From an uncultured Collinsella sp. (GTDB taxonomy: Bacteria; Actinomycetota; Coriobacteriia; Coriobacteriales; Coriobacteriaceae): a stretch of 32,740 nt of DNA. The stretch is from the NCBI GenBank assembly GCA_900541725.1, contig UQLB01000025.1:1-32740 (forward strand), given 5' to 3'. A program made the translations under genes and the position numbers. Positions 1-7,966 of this stretch are shown here, one piece after another (the first letter of the stretch is position 1; each line of letters starts with the position of its first letter). The notes beneath the pieces were generated by a model. It was not told where the DNA came from. It made no database searches and saw only the letters and a list, made by a program, of their open reading frames with translations.

Positions 1-91
1 AAGGTCAATGCCCTCCTCTTTCACGTCACCTTGCTCGCTTAGGGGCGTTTTCGCTGTCGTTGCCAAGACACCGGCGTTGCCTTGGTTGCAA

Positions 92-162
92 GTAGTCATT
101 GGGGACGCTCTTTAATGACTAGTCGTTTAAGAACGCCCCTTAAGAATGACCCCAATGACTAC
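92..162. repeat. Palindromic intergenic repeat, copy 1 (family shared with the right end)
   Basis: It begins GTAGTCATTGGGGACG and ends CCCCAATGACTAC, so the ends are inverted repeats of each other. The same sequence family occurs at 32612-32669 in the opposite orientation. This copy is about 13 bp longer because its right half is altered (GAACGCCCCTTAAGAATGA in place of GAACGTCCCC). It encodes nothing recognisable and lies just downstream of the galT terminator. Positions 1-91 before it show no supportable gene. Confidence 0.75.
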
Positions 163-165
163 ACT

Positions 166-207
166 CAAAAACGGCGCCCGTCGGCGATGTTGCCGGCGGG
201 CGCCGTT
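166..207 (-). terminator. Rho-independent terminator of galKT
   Basis: AACGGCGCCCG (170-180) pairs with CGGGCGCCGTT (197-207), and an inner CGGC/GCCG stem extends the hairpin. On the minus strand the stem is followed by TTTTTGAG, the expected T-tract. It lies about 45 bp beyond the galT stop codon. Confidence 0.8.
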
Positions 208-253
208 GTCTTGAAGACGAAATGATCTGTTTTCCTCCGTCCCCAAGGGACCA

Positions 254-1882
254 TTACAGTGAGTCGATAAAGCGCTGTTGGGCGGTGCGTCCTGCTTCGT
301 CCCACTTAAAGACGCCGGCGTTGTCGAGCACGTGGCCAAACACCACGCCGACCTCCTCGTGCAGGATATCGATGGCGTTGTCGGCCGTAAGCTCATCGGC
401 GCGGCGGGCATAGACATCCTCGGCCCACGCGGCATGGCTGCGGCAAAGATCATCGCCCTCGAGCGCACCGGCAAGGTCGTAGCTGGCATCGGCCTTGGCT
501 GCCAGCAAGTGCTCGCGGACAGCGCCGAGCTCGGGAACCAAGCGTGGCGGCAAAATGGCCAGGCCCATGACCTCGATCAGGCCGATGTTCTCCTTTTTAA
601 TATGGTGATACTCGGCATGCGGGTGGAATACGCCCAGCGGATGCTTGTCGGTCGTGATATTGCAGCGAAGCGCCAGGTAGGCCTCGTAGATCTCGCCGCC
701 GGCGTTGCCGCGAGAGTCGACGCGGCGGATGACGGGCGTCACGGTGTTGTGCGCCACGCCATCGGCTGTGTGCGCGATAACGCCCACGGACTCATCGGTC
801 CACTCGCGCCAGGCGAGGATAATCTTCTCGGCAGCGTCGAGCAGCTGAGCGCGGTCATGCGAGCGCAGGCGCAGCACCGAAAGCGGCCACTGCAACACGG
901 TACCGCTGACCTGGTCAAAGCCGGGCACGCTAAACTGCGAGACCTCGGCGGCGTGCATCATGGGGAACTCGTGCGCGCCACCCTGGAAGTGGTCGTGCGA
1001 CAGAATCGAGCCGCCCACGATGGGCAGGTCGGCGTTGGAACCGATGAAGTAGTGCGGGAACAGGTCCACAAAATCGAGCAGGCAGGTCAGTCCCTTACGG
1101 TCGACGTGCATCGGGCGATGCTCGGAGCTCATGGCAATGCAGTGCTCGTTAAAGTACGCATACGGGCTGTACTGGAAGCCCCAGCGCTCGCCGTTGAGCT
1201 GAATGGGGATAACGCGCAGATTTTGGCGGGCGGGGTGAGCGCCGCCGTCGGCTGCGGCAGAGCGTCCGGGATAGCCCTCGTTTTCGATGCAGAGCTGACA
1301 AGCGGGGTACTTCTCGCCCGTGTTCTTTGCGGCGCCGGCCGCGGCAATGTCGCGCGGGTCCTTCTCAGGCTTGGACAGGTTGATGGTGATCTCAAGATCG
1401 CCCCAGTTGGTGGGGGTGCTCCATTTGATGTTGCGCGCGATGGCGGCACGGCGCACGTAGCCGGCGTCGCAGCACAGGCCGTAGAACCAGTCGGTCGCGG
1501 CGCGGGGCTCGTTGACGCCCATGCGGCCGTTGAACTCCTCGTTTACAACCGAAGGCCTCGGCATGAGCGCGCCCATAATGCGCATGGCAATGCGGTCGCG
1601 GCCAGACGCCGTGTCCTCGGCGGCGCCGTTGGCAACGGCAGCCTCGGCAAGCGCAGCAAGCGTGCCCTCCAGGTCAAAGTTGGGCAGGGTATCGGGGTGC
1701 AAGAGCGAGAGTTTCTCGACCTGGAGCGCCCAGGCCATGTCGAGCGCCGGGCCCGTAGCACCGATGCACTCGAGAATGGTGTTATACGCCCAGATGCGAT
1801 CGTCCTGGCCGATCATCGATCGGTGGATAGCGTACTCGATCAGGTTCTGCGCGGCCTCGCGCACGTCAGTCATTACAGCCAT
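254..1882 (-). CDS. galT: Galactose-1-phosphate uridylyltransferase, GalT2 type
   Basis: This is the second Leloir-pathway enzyme; it exchanges UMP between UDP-glucose and galactose-1-phosphate in the cytoplasm. The 542-residue length is that of the long Firmicutes/Actinobacteria class rather than the ~350-residue E. coli type. The active-site segment ILSHDHFQGGAHEFPM carries the His-x-His-like nucleotidylation motif. The first ATG (1882) is 10 nt after an AAGGGGG Shine-Dalgarno and overlaps the end of galK. A second ATG three codons later forms a TAATG junction with the galK stop, so translational coupling is likely with either start. It is transcribed after galK and ends at a clear terminator. 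No galE is present nearby. Confidence 0.93.
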   Translation of the reverse strand: MAVMTDVREAAQNLIEYAIHRSMIGQDDRIWAYNTILECIGATGPALDMAWALQVEKLSLLHPDTLPNFDLEGTLAALAEAAVANGAAEDTASGRDRIAMRIMGALMPRPSVVNEEFNGRMGVNEPRAATDWFYGLCCDAGYVRRAAIARNIKWSTPTNWGDLEITINLSKPEKDPRDIAAAGAAKNTGEKYPACQLCIENEGYPGRSAAADGGAHPARQNLRVIPIQLNGERWGFQYSPYAYFNEHCIAMSSEHRPMHVDRKGLTCLLDFVDLFPHYFIGSNADLPIVGGSILSHDHFQGGAHEFPMMHAAEVSQFSVPGFDQVSGTVLQWPLSVLRLRSHDRAQLLDAAEKIILAWREWTDESVGVIAHTADGVAHNTVTPVIRRVDSRGNAGGEIYEAYLALRCNITTDKHPLGVFHPHAEYHHIKKENIGLIEVMGLAILPPRLVPELGAVREHLLAAKADASYDLAGALEGDDLCRSHAAWAEDVYARRADELTADNAIDILHEEVGVVFGHVLDNAGVFKWDEAGRTAQQRFIDSL

Positions 1883-3078
1883 GCCGCGTAAGCCCCCTTG
1901 TCAGAAATTGCGTAGTGGCGGGCAGAGCCCTCGCCCAGCCAGCCGTTCATCTTGGTGATAAAGGTGTCGACCAGGTCGAGCGGCACGAAGGCCTGGATGG
2001 TGCCACCAAAGCCGCCACCGTGGATACGGACGGCGCCACGGCCGTCGAGCACGTGCTCGGCCAGTGCCAGGGCATACATCGAAGGCTGCTCGGAGCCCAG
2101 CTTGGCAACGACATTCTGCAGGTACATGGCAGAGCTGGCGCCGGACTCGCGCGTCAGGACCAGGAACTGATCGATGTCGCCGGCGTTCAGGGCAGCCCAG
2201 CGCTTATCGACCAGGCCGTTTTCGTACCAGTAGTGAACGGCGCGCAGGCAGGCGCGGTCGCCCAGCTTGGCGCGCAGCTCGGGGAGCTTGGCGTCAAAGT
2301 CCGCCACGTTTACCTCGCACAGGCGTGCCTTGCCAAACTCGGCAGCGACGTCCTGCATCTCGCGCGGAACGGCGGCGTAGTCGTCGGTGGCGGCCACGTG
2401 GTCGGCACCGACCTTAACGAGCACGAGCGCATAACCGTGATCCTCAAAGTTGAGCTCGAGCTTCTGGGTTTTAGGCTGAGCCTGATCCTCAAAGTCCATG
2501 TAGGCGAGGCCGCCCAAGCAAACGGCGGCCTGGTCCATCAGACCGCAGGGCTTGCCGTAATAGTTGTTCTCGGTGCGCTGGCTCATCTGGGCGAGCGCGA
2601 CGGGCTCGATGGCGGGTGCGTCCCAGAGCGTCTCCATGGCGCGACCGTATGCCGCCTCGACAGCAGCGGAGCTCGAAAGACCGCCGCCCGAGGGGACGGA
2701 GCAGGTGAAGGCAAAGTCGAAGCCCTGGGGCTCAACGCCCAGAGCAGCGATTTCGTGGGCCATGCCGCGGACGAGGCTCGCGGACGTGCCCTTCTCGGAC
2801 TCCTGAACGTCTAGCGTGTCGAGCGCGATTTCAAACGTGGGATAGCCCTCGTCGGCTACGCGAACCTTGTTGGAATCGGTTGCCACGGCGATGCCGTCGA
2901 CGGCGACATCGAGCGAGCCGGCGATAACGTGGCCACCCTCGTGGTCAGTGTGGTTGCCGCTGATCTCGGAGCGGCCGGGCGCGTGCACGTAGAGCACCTG
3001 GCGGTCGCCGATGGGGCCAAACTCCTCCTCGAACAGCTTGGTGAGCGTGGCGAGTGTCTTTTTGTCGGGGGTGGTCAT
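1873..3078 (-). CDS. galK: Galactokinase (GHMP kinase family)
   Basis: It phosphorylates galactose with ATP to galactose-1-phosphate, the substrate of the downstream GalT. The 401-residue length is usual. GHMP motifs are visible in order: an N-terminal galactokinase signature GRSEISGNHTDHEGGH (canonical GR-N-GEHTDY; here GNHTDH), the phosphate-binding loop VPSGGGLSSSAA, and a C-terminal IHGGGFGGTIQAFV motif. The start ATG follows AAAGGA by 5 nt. It is the first gene of a galK-galT operon divergent from a LacI-family regulator, with repeated operator-like sequences in the shared intergenic region, so galactose-responsive repression is the likely control (inference). Confidence 0.94.
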   Translation of the reverse strand: MTTPDKKTLATLTKLFEEEFGPIGDRQVLYVHAPGRSEISGNHTDHEGGHVIAGSLDVAVDGIAVATDSNKVRVADEGYPTFEIALDTLDVQESEKGTSASLVRGMAHEIAALGVEPQGFDFAFTCSVPSGGGLSSSAAVEAAYGRAMETLWDAPAIEPVALAQMSQRTENNYYGKPCGLMDQAAVCLGGLAYMDFEDQAQPKTQKLELNFEDHGYALVLVKVGADHVAATDDYAAVPREMQDVAAEFGKARLCEVNVADFDAKLPELRAKLGDRACLRAVHYWYENGLVDKRWAALNAGDIDQFLVLTRESGASSAMYLQNVVAKLGSEQPSMYALALAEHVLDGRGAVRIHGGGFGGTIQAFVPLDLVDTFITKMNGWLGEGSARHYAISDKGAYAAWL

Positions 3079-3119
3079 GGGAGTCCTTTCCTTGGCGCGC
3101 CTGGGTGGGTTTTGCGTCG

Positions 3120-3136
3120 TTATGAGTACGTTAACA
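3120..3136. promoter_or_regulatory. LacI-type operator, copy 1
   Basis: The sequence is TTATGAGTACGTTAACA, 42 bp upstream of the galK start. The exact reverse complement lies at 3187-3203. The inner 14 bp TGTTAACGTACTCA (read on the minus strand) is a pseudo-palindrome with the central CG typical of LacI/GalR operators. It probably overlaps the galK promoter; a weak -35 (TTGGTT, minus strand, 3157-3152) would place the -10 inside it. Confidence 0.7.
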
Positions 3137-3186
3137 ACTTAAAGCGGCATGAACCAAGTGTTCACGATACCGCACGTTACGGGCTA

Positions 3187-3203
3187 TGTTAACGTACTCA
3201 TAA
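3187..3203. promoter_or_regulatory. LacI-type operator, copy 2
   Basis: TGTTAACGTACTCATAA is the exact 17-bp reverse complement of 3120-3136. The centres are 67 bp apart, a spacing compatible with looping or cooperative binding of the adjacent LacI-family protein (inference). Confidence 0.7.
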
Positions 3204-3251
3204 CACATCGCTTGTCACTTTTTGAGAATCTGGTAATCGGTAGAAATTCAG

Positions 3252-3283
3252 CCGTGAACGGTACTGCCGTATGGACTTATAAA
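3252..3283 (+). promoter_or_regulatory. CCGTGAACGGT motif and -10 of the lacI-family gene
   Basis: CCGTGAACGGT (3252-3262) is followed 20 nt after its CCGTGA half by TATAAA (3278-3283). No consensus -35 is present. The same 11-mer occurs at both divergent promoters around 15772-15861. The -10 is the best match ahead of the regulator gene; the role of the 11-mer is inferred. Confidence 0.45.
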
Positions 3284-3310
3284 GCAGAAGAGATGCAGAT
3301 AGAAAAAGTA

Positions 3311-3323
3311 GAGTACGTTAACA
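3311..3323. promoter_or_regulatory. LacI-type operator, copy 3
   Basis: GAGTACGTTAACA repeats 13 bp of the two gal operators, in the same orientation as copy 1. It lies just downstream of the inferred start of lacI-family transcription, which suggests autoregulation. Confidence 0.6.
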
Positions 3324-3416
3324 TGCGTCCGACGATAGCGGGCCTCGGCGCGGGATGTATTTCTGCCCGGGCCGGCATTCACGCTATTCAGATCTCGCAA
3401 GGGTGAAGGTGATCCT

Positions 3417-4448
3417 GTGGCAAGGCGCCCGTCCAACGATACCAGTTCGCGTCCGGTCTCCATGGCCGACGTCGCCCGCGCTGCCGGCGTTTCGCAGCAG
3501 ACGGTTTCGCGCGTCGCCAACGGCTTGCCTAACGTTAACGAGCAGACGCGCCAGCGCGTACAGGCCGCTATGCAAAAGCTCGGCTTTCGTCCGAGTTATG
3601 CCGGTCGCTCGCTGCGCGACGGCCGTTATCATTCGGTCGGCCTGTGCGTCAACGATGTCACCAAGTTCGGCAACCTCTCAATGATCGACGGCATCGCCAG
3701 CGCTGCTCGCGAGCATAATTGCGCCATCACGCTGGTCGAGATGTCCAAGACCGAGGAGTTTTCGCTTGCCGAGGCCACGCGTCGTATGGCCGCATTGCCG
3801 GTGGACGGCATCATTATCGGCATGAGTCGCATGGCGCCCGATTTTGAGACGTTTGATCCACTGCCGGGCATTGGCACGGTCATCGTTACCATGTACGCGC
3901 ACCCGCGGGTGACCACGGTCGATTCCGACCATTACGGCTGCTCGCTATTGCTTATGGATCACCTGTTTGAGCTAGGGCACGAGCAGATTCGCTATATTGG
4001 CGGCCCGTCATTCTCGGTCGACGAGCAATTTCGTCGCGCCGGTTGGCAGGATGCACTCGAGCGTAAACACATCGAGCCGGCAGAGCCGCTCGAGGGCGAC
4101 TGGTCTGCCAACAGCGGCTACGAGGCCGGCAGGTACCTGGCCGAGCACGATCGCACCATGACGGCGATTTACGCGGCAAACGACCAGATGGCAAATGGCG
4201 CGATTGCAGCGCTGCGCGATAGCGGTCTGCGCGTGCCCGAGGACGTGAGCGTGGTGGGCGTCGACGATTCGCTCGATGATTTTGTGGCACACAACGAGCT
4301 CACGACCGTTCGATTCGATTTGCATCAGCGTGGACGCGAGGTGTTCGAGCACGCGGTTCCCAAGGCGGGGGCAACGGACAAAACCGTTGCCATTCGTATT
4401 CCCGGCCAGCTTATCGTTCGACATACCACGGCAGCTCCGCGCACATAG
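3417..4448 (+). CDS. LacI/GalR-family transcriptional regulator
   Basis: A 343-residue cytoplasmic DNA-binding regulator. The N-terminal helix-turn-helix and hinge (about residues 16-60) read SMADVARAAGVSQQTVSRV...NVNEQTRQRV, classic for LacI. The rest is a periplasmic-binding-protein-like sugar sensor with GLCVNDV, DGIIIG, YIGGP, AIYAANDQMA and EDVSVVGVDD blocks. The start is GTG preceded by GAAGGTG. It diverges from galKT, and three copies of an operator-like sequence lie between, so it is most likely the galactose-operon repressor and autoregulator. The ligand is not shown by the sequence. No strong terminator follows it. Confidence 0.9.
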   Translation: MARRPSNDTSSRPVSMADVARAAGVSQQTVSRVANGLPNVNEQTRQRVQAAMQKLGFRPSYAGRSLRDGRYHSVGLCVNDVTKFGNLSMIDGIASAAREHNCAITLVEMSKTEEFSLAEATRRMAALPVDGIIIGMSRMAPDFETFDPLPGIGTVIVTMYAHPRVTTVDSDHYGCSLLLMDHLFELGHEQIRYIGGPSFSVDEQFRRAGWQDALERKHIEPAEPLEGDWSANSGYEAGRYLAEHDRTMTAIYAANDQMANGAIAALRDSGLRVPEDVSVVGVDDSLDDFVAHNELTTVRFDLHQRGREVFEHAVPKAGATDKTVAIRIPGQLIVRHTTAAPRT

Positions 4449-4531
4449 TTTTTGCAGGTCAATGGCGATATATTCCGCCTCAATAACAATCGATAAGGAT
4501 GCTGGCAGATAGCCGTGGCTATGAAGACGAG

Positions 4532-4560
4532 TGCTATGATAGACGGGCTCTTTTGTCTAT
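4532..4560 (+). promoter_or_regulatory. Extended -10 promoter of the flavoprotein gene, with leader hairpin
   Basis: TGCTATGAT (4532-4540) is an extended -10 (TG-n-TATGAT) without a good -35. It runs into a small inverted repeat, ATAGAC (4539-4544) and GTCTAT (4555-4560), directly before the AGGAGG at 4563-4568. The hairpin could affect access to the ribosome-binding site. Confidence 0.5.
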
Positions 4561-4577
4561 CTAGGAGGCTTTGCCTG

Positions 4578-5738
4578 ATGGAGATCACCAAGGATATCCG
4601 CTACGTTGGCGTCGACGATCACGACATTGACCTGTTCGAGGGCCAGTACGACGTGTCCGAGAACGGTATGGCATACAACAGCTACGTTATCTTGGGCGAT
4701 AAAATCGCTGTCGCCGATTCGGTCGACGCCGGCTTTGTCGACGAATGGCTCGGCAACCTCGAGGCCGCGCTTGACGGCCGTACGCCCGACTACCTGGTCG
4801 TCCATCACATGGAGCCCGATCACTCCGCCGGCATCGCCGCCTTTATGGAGCGCTACCCCCAGGCCCAGATTGTGGCTAGCATGGGCGCCTTCCGCATGAT
4901 GGTCAACTACTTTGGCACCGACTACCCCGAGCGCAAGATGGTCGTCAAAGAGGGCGACGTGCTCGACCTGGGTGGCCACAGCCTGACCTTTATCGGCGCC
5001 CCCAACGTTCACTGGCCTGAGGTGATCTTCTCCTACGAGTCCACCGACAAGGTGCTCTTTAGTGCCGACGGCTTTGGCAAGTTTGGCGCCAACGACATCG
5101 AGGATCCCGAGGGCTGGGCTTGCGAGGCTCGCCGCTACTACTTTGGCATCGTCGGTAAGTTCGGCAAGTTCGTGCAGGCCGCGCTCAAGAAGGCCGCCGA
5201 CCTGGACATCCAGATCATCTGCCCGCTCCACGGCCCCGTACTGACCGAGAATCTGGGCTATTACCTCGATACCTATAACACCTGGTCGAGCTATCAGCCC
5301 GAGGACGAGGGTATCACGATTGCCTATGCGAGCGTGTACGGGCATCTGAAGGCTGCCGTCGAGGAGCTCGCATCTGCGCTTGAGGCTCGCGGCCAGAAGG
5401 TCTCCGTCTTTGACCTGGCTCGCGACGACATGGCCGAGGCCGTTGAGGATGCGTTCCGCTACGACCGTCTGGTGCTCGCCTCCATTACCTATCAGGGCGA
5501 GATCTTCCCGTGCATGAGCACCTTTATCCACACGCTCGCCGAGCATGCCTACCAGAACCGCACCGTGGCGCTTGTCGAGTCCGGTTCCTGGGCGCCCGCA
5601 GCTGCCAAGGTTATGACCAAGGAGCTCGAGGGCATGAAGGACATCACCCTGACGCAGAACAAGGTGACTGTGCTGGGCTCGCTCAACGACGCCTCGCGCG
5701 CCCAGATCGAGGCCCTCGCCGACGAGCTCTCCAAGTAG
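4578..5738 (+). CDS. fprA: A-type flavoprotein (FprA-like diiron/FMN oxidoreductase)
   Basis: The protein has 386 residues in two domains. The N-terminal metallo-beta-lactamase-like domain carries the diiron ligands of the oxygen/NO-reducing family: HxExDH (residues 77-82, HMEPDH), a later His in APNVHWPE, Asp in SADGFGKFG and His in CPLHGP. The C-terminal half (from about residue 250, ITIAYASVYGHLK) is a flavodoxin-like FMN domain. Members reduce O2 to water or NO to N2O in anaerobes; which one applies here cannot be told. The start chosen is the ATG 9 nt after AGGAGG; an upstream in-frame extension (from 4515) has no site and no family counterpart. There is no rubredoxin domain. It stands alone, ending at a strong terminator. 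Confidence 0.92.
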   Translation: MEITKDIRYVGVDDHDIDLFEGQYDVSENGMAYNSYVILGDKIAVADSVDAGFVDEWLGNLEAALDGRTPDYLVVHHMEPDHSAGIAAFMERYPQAQIVASMGAFRMMVNYFGTDYPERKMVVKEGDVLDLGGHSLTFIGAPNVHWPEVIFSYESTDKVLFSADGFGKFGANDIEDPEGWACEARRYYFGIVGKFGKFVQAALKKAADLDIQIICPLHGPVLTENLGYYLDTYNTWSSYQPEDEGITIAYASVYGHLKAAVEELASALEARGQKVSVFDLARDDMAEAVEDAFRYDRLVLASITYQGEIFPCMSTFIHTLAEHAYQNRTVALVESGSWAPAAAKVMTKELEGMKDITLTQNKVTVLGSLNDASRAQIEALADELSK

Positions 5739-5770
5739 CGACACGTTCACTTTTGGCGCTCAACTATCAC

Positions 5771-5813
5771 AACCACCACAAAGGGGGCAGGCACCTTTGT
5801 GGTGGTTTTTGTT
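5771..5813 (+). terminator. Terminator of fprA
   Basis: AACCACCACAAAGG (5771-5784) pairs with CCTTTGTGGTGGTT (5794-5807), followed by TTTGTTT. It ends at the stop codon of the converging DeoR-type gene. A hairpin of very similar design, built on CCACCACAA, terminates the MATE gene at 26968-27010. Confidence 0.9.
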
Positions 5814-6616
5814 TAAGCGCCGGCGATGATGAGGGCTGGACGTGCGCTGTCGGTGGCCTTGGCGATTGAGGTGGCGACGGCATGATCGGGGTCACGGTCC
5901 ATCACGATGGCGTCGACATCGGTCAGCTCGGCAAAACGGTACATGCCACGTCCGTTGACCTTACTGGCGTCCATGAGGGCGACGCTTTGATGGGCCGCGG
6001 CGATCATAGCCGTTTTGGTCTCGGCCATCTGGGGAAAGTCGGTCGTAAAGCCGCAGCTGGAGACAAAGGCGCCGGGGCACATGACGGCCAGATCGGCATG
6101 GACCATTTGAAGCGCCTGCATAGTGAGCGGTCCGTACAAATAACGATGGCCTTTGCGCAGCGCCCCGCCCAGCATGACGACATCGACCGAGGGCATGCTC
6201 TCGTCGATGTAATCGGCAATGGTAATGTCTGCCGTGATGACGGTGATGCCGTCGCGCTGGTCGAGGAGCCGGACGAACTCGAGCGCCGTGGTGCCCGAGT
6301 CGACGAGCAGCGTGTCGCCGTCATTGACGAGCTCGATGGCGCTTTGCGCGATGGCCTGCTTGGCAGCGACGTTGACATTGATGCGGCGATCCTGCGTGGA
6401 GACGGTCAGGCGTTTGTGGAGCGAGACGGCACCGCCGTGCGTGCGGCGCAGCTTGCCTGCTTCGGCGAGCGCGTCCAGGTCGGCGCGGGCGGTGACGGAG
6501 GACACGCCAAAGGTCTGGGCGATTTCTGCTACCTGCACCGAGGCATTATGCTCGAGCATTTCCATGATGGCGGCACGACGCTCATCGGCGAAGGCTCGGG
6601 TTGTTGCGTGGGCCAT
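5813..6616 (-). CDS. DeoR/GlpR-family transcriptional repressor
   Basis: A 267-residue regulator. The N-terminal DeoR-type winged helix-turn-helix spans about residues 7-60 (ERRAAIMEMLEHNASVQVAEIAQTFGVS, then VTARADLDALAEAG and RRTHGGA, the family hallmark). The rest is a DeoRC sugar-phosphate sensor domain with DSGTTALEF and VMCPGAFVS-type segments. The start at 6616 has GGAG 5-6 nt upstream. An in-frame ATG 19 codons earlier lacks a site and was not used. It diverges from a class II aldolase gene, so repression of that gene, relieved by a phosphorylated sugar, is likely. Confidence 0.88.
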   Translation of the reverse strand: MAHATTRAFADERRAAIMEMLEHNASVQVAEIAQTFGVSSVTARADLDALAEAGKLRRTHGGAVSLHKRLTVSTQDRRINVNVAAKQAIAQSAIELVNDGDTLLVDSGTTALEFVRLLDQRDGITVITADITIADYIDESMPSVDVVMLGGALRKGHRYLYGPLTMQALQMVHADLAVMCPGAFVSSCGFTTDFPQMAETKTAMIAAAHQSVALMDASKVNGRGMYRFAELTDVDAIVMDRDPDHAVATSIAKATDSARPALIIAGA

Positions 6617-6950
6617 AGCTGCTCCATTCTCGGCAAAATTTGCAGGAATTGTGTTGACTCTATTTTCGTTCATTTTCTTTTTGAGTAAGAAAACACCTTT
6701 CGATTACTTATCTTTTCTATAAAAGAAAGACGCTCAACGCTCAAAATTCAATATCGAACACGCCCACTCGGCTCAAATTCCTTCCGTTTACTTTTCAAAA
6801 ACGACTGTATTGACCTGCATGGGCTCAATATCTCGCGCGTGTAAAGCCGCTGAATTTCATACAATGAGCGCAGTAAAACGCAAGGTAAAACGCCTTGTGA
6901 ACAACTACGCCCGATGTCCAGATGCGGGCGAGGGAGAGGAGCAAACGCTC
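6617..6950. promoter_or_regulatory. Divergent promoter region, deoR-type gene / aldolase
   Basis: On the minus strand, TTGAGC, a 17-nt spacer and TATAGA form a plausible promoter for the regulator (about 6717-6745). On the plus strand, TACAAT (6860-6865) is a candidate -10 for the aldolase but has no good -35. Short inverted repeats TTTTCTT/AAGAAAA and TCTTTT/AAAAGA occur around 6673-6726 and could hold the operator; this is uncertain. Confidence 0.35.
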
Positions 6951-7808
6951 ATGGCACTTGTTACCACCGAAAAGATGCTCAAGGACGCTCAGGCCGGCCA
7001 CTACGCCGTCGGCGCGTTCAACGTCGAGAACCTCGAGTTTGTTATGGCCGTTCTGGCCGCTGCCGAGGAGACCAAGTCCCCCGTCATCATGCAGACCACC
7101 CCGGGCACCATCAAGACCGCTGGTCTGGACTACTTCTACGGCATGGTCAAGGCTGCCGCCGAGCGCGCTTCCGTGCCCGTCGCTCTGCACCTCGATCACG
7201 GCGATGGCTATGACCGCTGCATGCAGGCTTTCCGCACGGGCTACACCTCTGTCATGATCGACGGCTCGCACGAGTCCTTCGAGGACAACATCGCTCTGAC
7301 CAAGTCCGTCGCCGACGCTGGCCGCGCCATGGGCGTGCCCGTCGAGGCTGAGCTTGGTAAGGTTGGCGGCAAGGAGGACGACGGTCCCGCGGTTGAGGGC
7401 GAGAGCCCCTACACCGATCCGGCCGAGGCCAAGGAGTTCGTCGAGCGCACCGGCTGCACCTCTCTCGCTATTGGCGTTGGCACCAGCCACGGTGTGTACA
7501 CGAGCGATCCGCACATCGAGCAGTCCGTGGTCAAGGCCATCCGCGACGCCGTCGACGTGCCGCTGGTCCTGCACGGCACCTCTGGTGTGCCCGATGAGCA
7601 GGTTGCCGAGGCTGTGAAGAACGGCATCTGCAAGGTTAACTACGCCACCGAGCTGCGTCAGGCCTACACCAAGGGCTTCATGGCCTACATGGCCGAGAAC
7701 CCCGCCTGCTTCGATCCCAAGAAGCCGGCCAAGGAGGGCATGCGTGAGATCACCGAGCTGGTTAAGATCCGCATGACCAACCTCAACTCTGTGGGCAAAG
7801 CAGAGTAA
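6951..7808 (+). CDS. Class II fructose/tagatose-bisphosphate aldolase
   Basis: The protein has 285 residues, the length of GatY/KbaY-type class II aldolases. Visible motifs: catalytic Asp and zinc His in HLDHGDGYD, the second metal segment VEAELGKVGG, the zinc His region GVGTSHGVY, and LVLHGTSGVPDEQV for phosphate and metal binding. It cleaves a ketose 1,6-bisphosphate to dihydroxyacetone phosphate and glyceraldehyde 3-phosphate. Fructose versus tagatose specificity cannot be settled from sequence. The DeoR-type partner suggests a peripheral sugar pathway; galactose genes nearby would fit tagatose, but no tagatose kinase or PTS is here. Start ATG is 9 nt after GAGAGGAG; upstream in-frame sequence is non-coding leader. 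Confidence 0.9.
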   Translation: MALVTTEKMLKDAQAGHYAVGAFNVENLEFVMAVLAAAEETKSPVIMQTTPGTIKTAGLDYFYGMVKAAAERASVPVALHLDHGDGYDRCMQAFRTGYTSVMIDGSHESFEDNIALTKSVADAGRAMGVPVEAELGKVGGKEDDGPAVEGESPYTDPAEAKEFVERTGCTSLAIGVGTSHGVYTSDPHIEQSVVKAIRDAVDVPLVLHGTSGVPDEQVAEAVKNGICKVNYATELRQAYTKGFMAYMAENPACFDPKKPAKEGMREITELVKIRMTNLNSVGKAE

Positions 7809-7841
7809 CAGCAAGGGTACTCCGACTCGCTACATATCCCG

Positions 7842-7966
7842 GGGAGGGACGAGGGCTTAGTTCCCCAATCGTCCTCGGGCATGCAAAAAGCCTCGCTGCG
7901 CACTTCGTGCGGCGAGGCTTTTTGCCCCCTGCGGAAAGATTGGGGAACTAAGCCCTCGTCCCTCCC
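7842..7966. repeat. 125-bp element with perfect 29-bp terminal inverted repeats
   Basis: Positions 7842-7870 (GGGAGGGACGAGGGCTTAG...) are an exact reverse complement of 7938-7966. Between the arms lies the aldolase terminator. No flanking target-site duplication is obvious. A degenerate third copy of the arm is part of the tandem repeat that follows. Confidence 0.85.
7885..7926 (+). terminator. Terminator of the aldolase gene, nested in the inverted repeat
   Basis: AAAAAGCCTCGC (7885-7896) pairs with GCGAGGCTTTTT (7912-7923). CGCAC/GTGCG with a TTC loop closes the top. The T-tract is part of the right arm. Confidence 0.85.

Noticed and set aside
1..91. Possible gene end at the left edge
   Set aside because: The stretch is too short, with no motif or convincing frame.
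278..1891. A 537-codon plus-strand open frame across galT
   Set aside because: It is the antisense shadow of galT in GC-rich DNA. It has no family motifs, while the minus strand shows clear GalT signatures. The same applies to the long antisense frames over galK, fprA, ptcA, the deiminases and the MATE gene.
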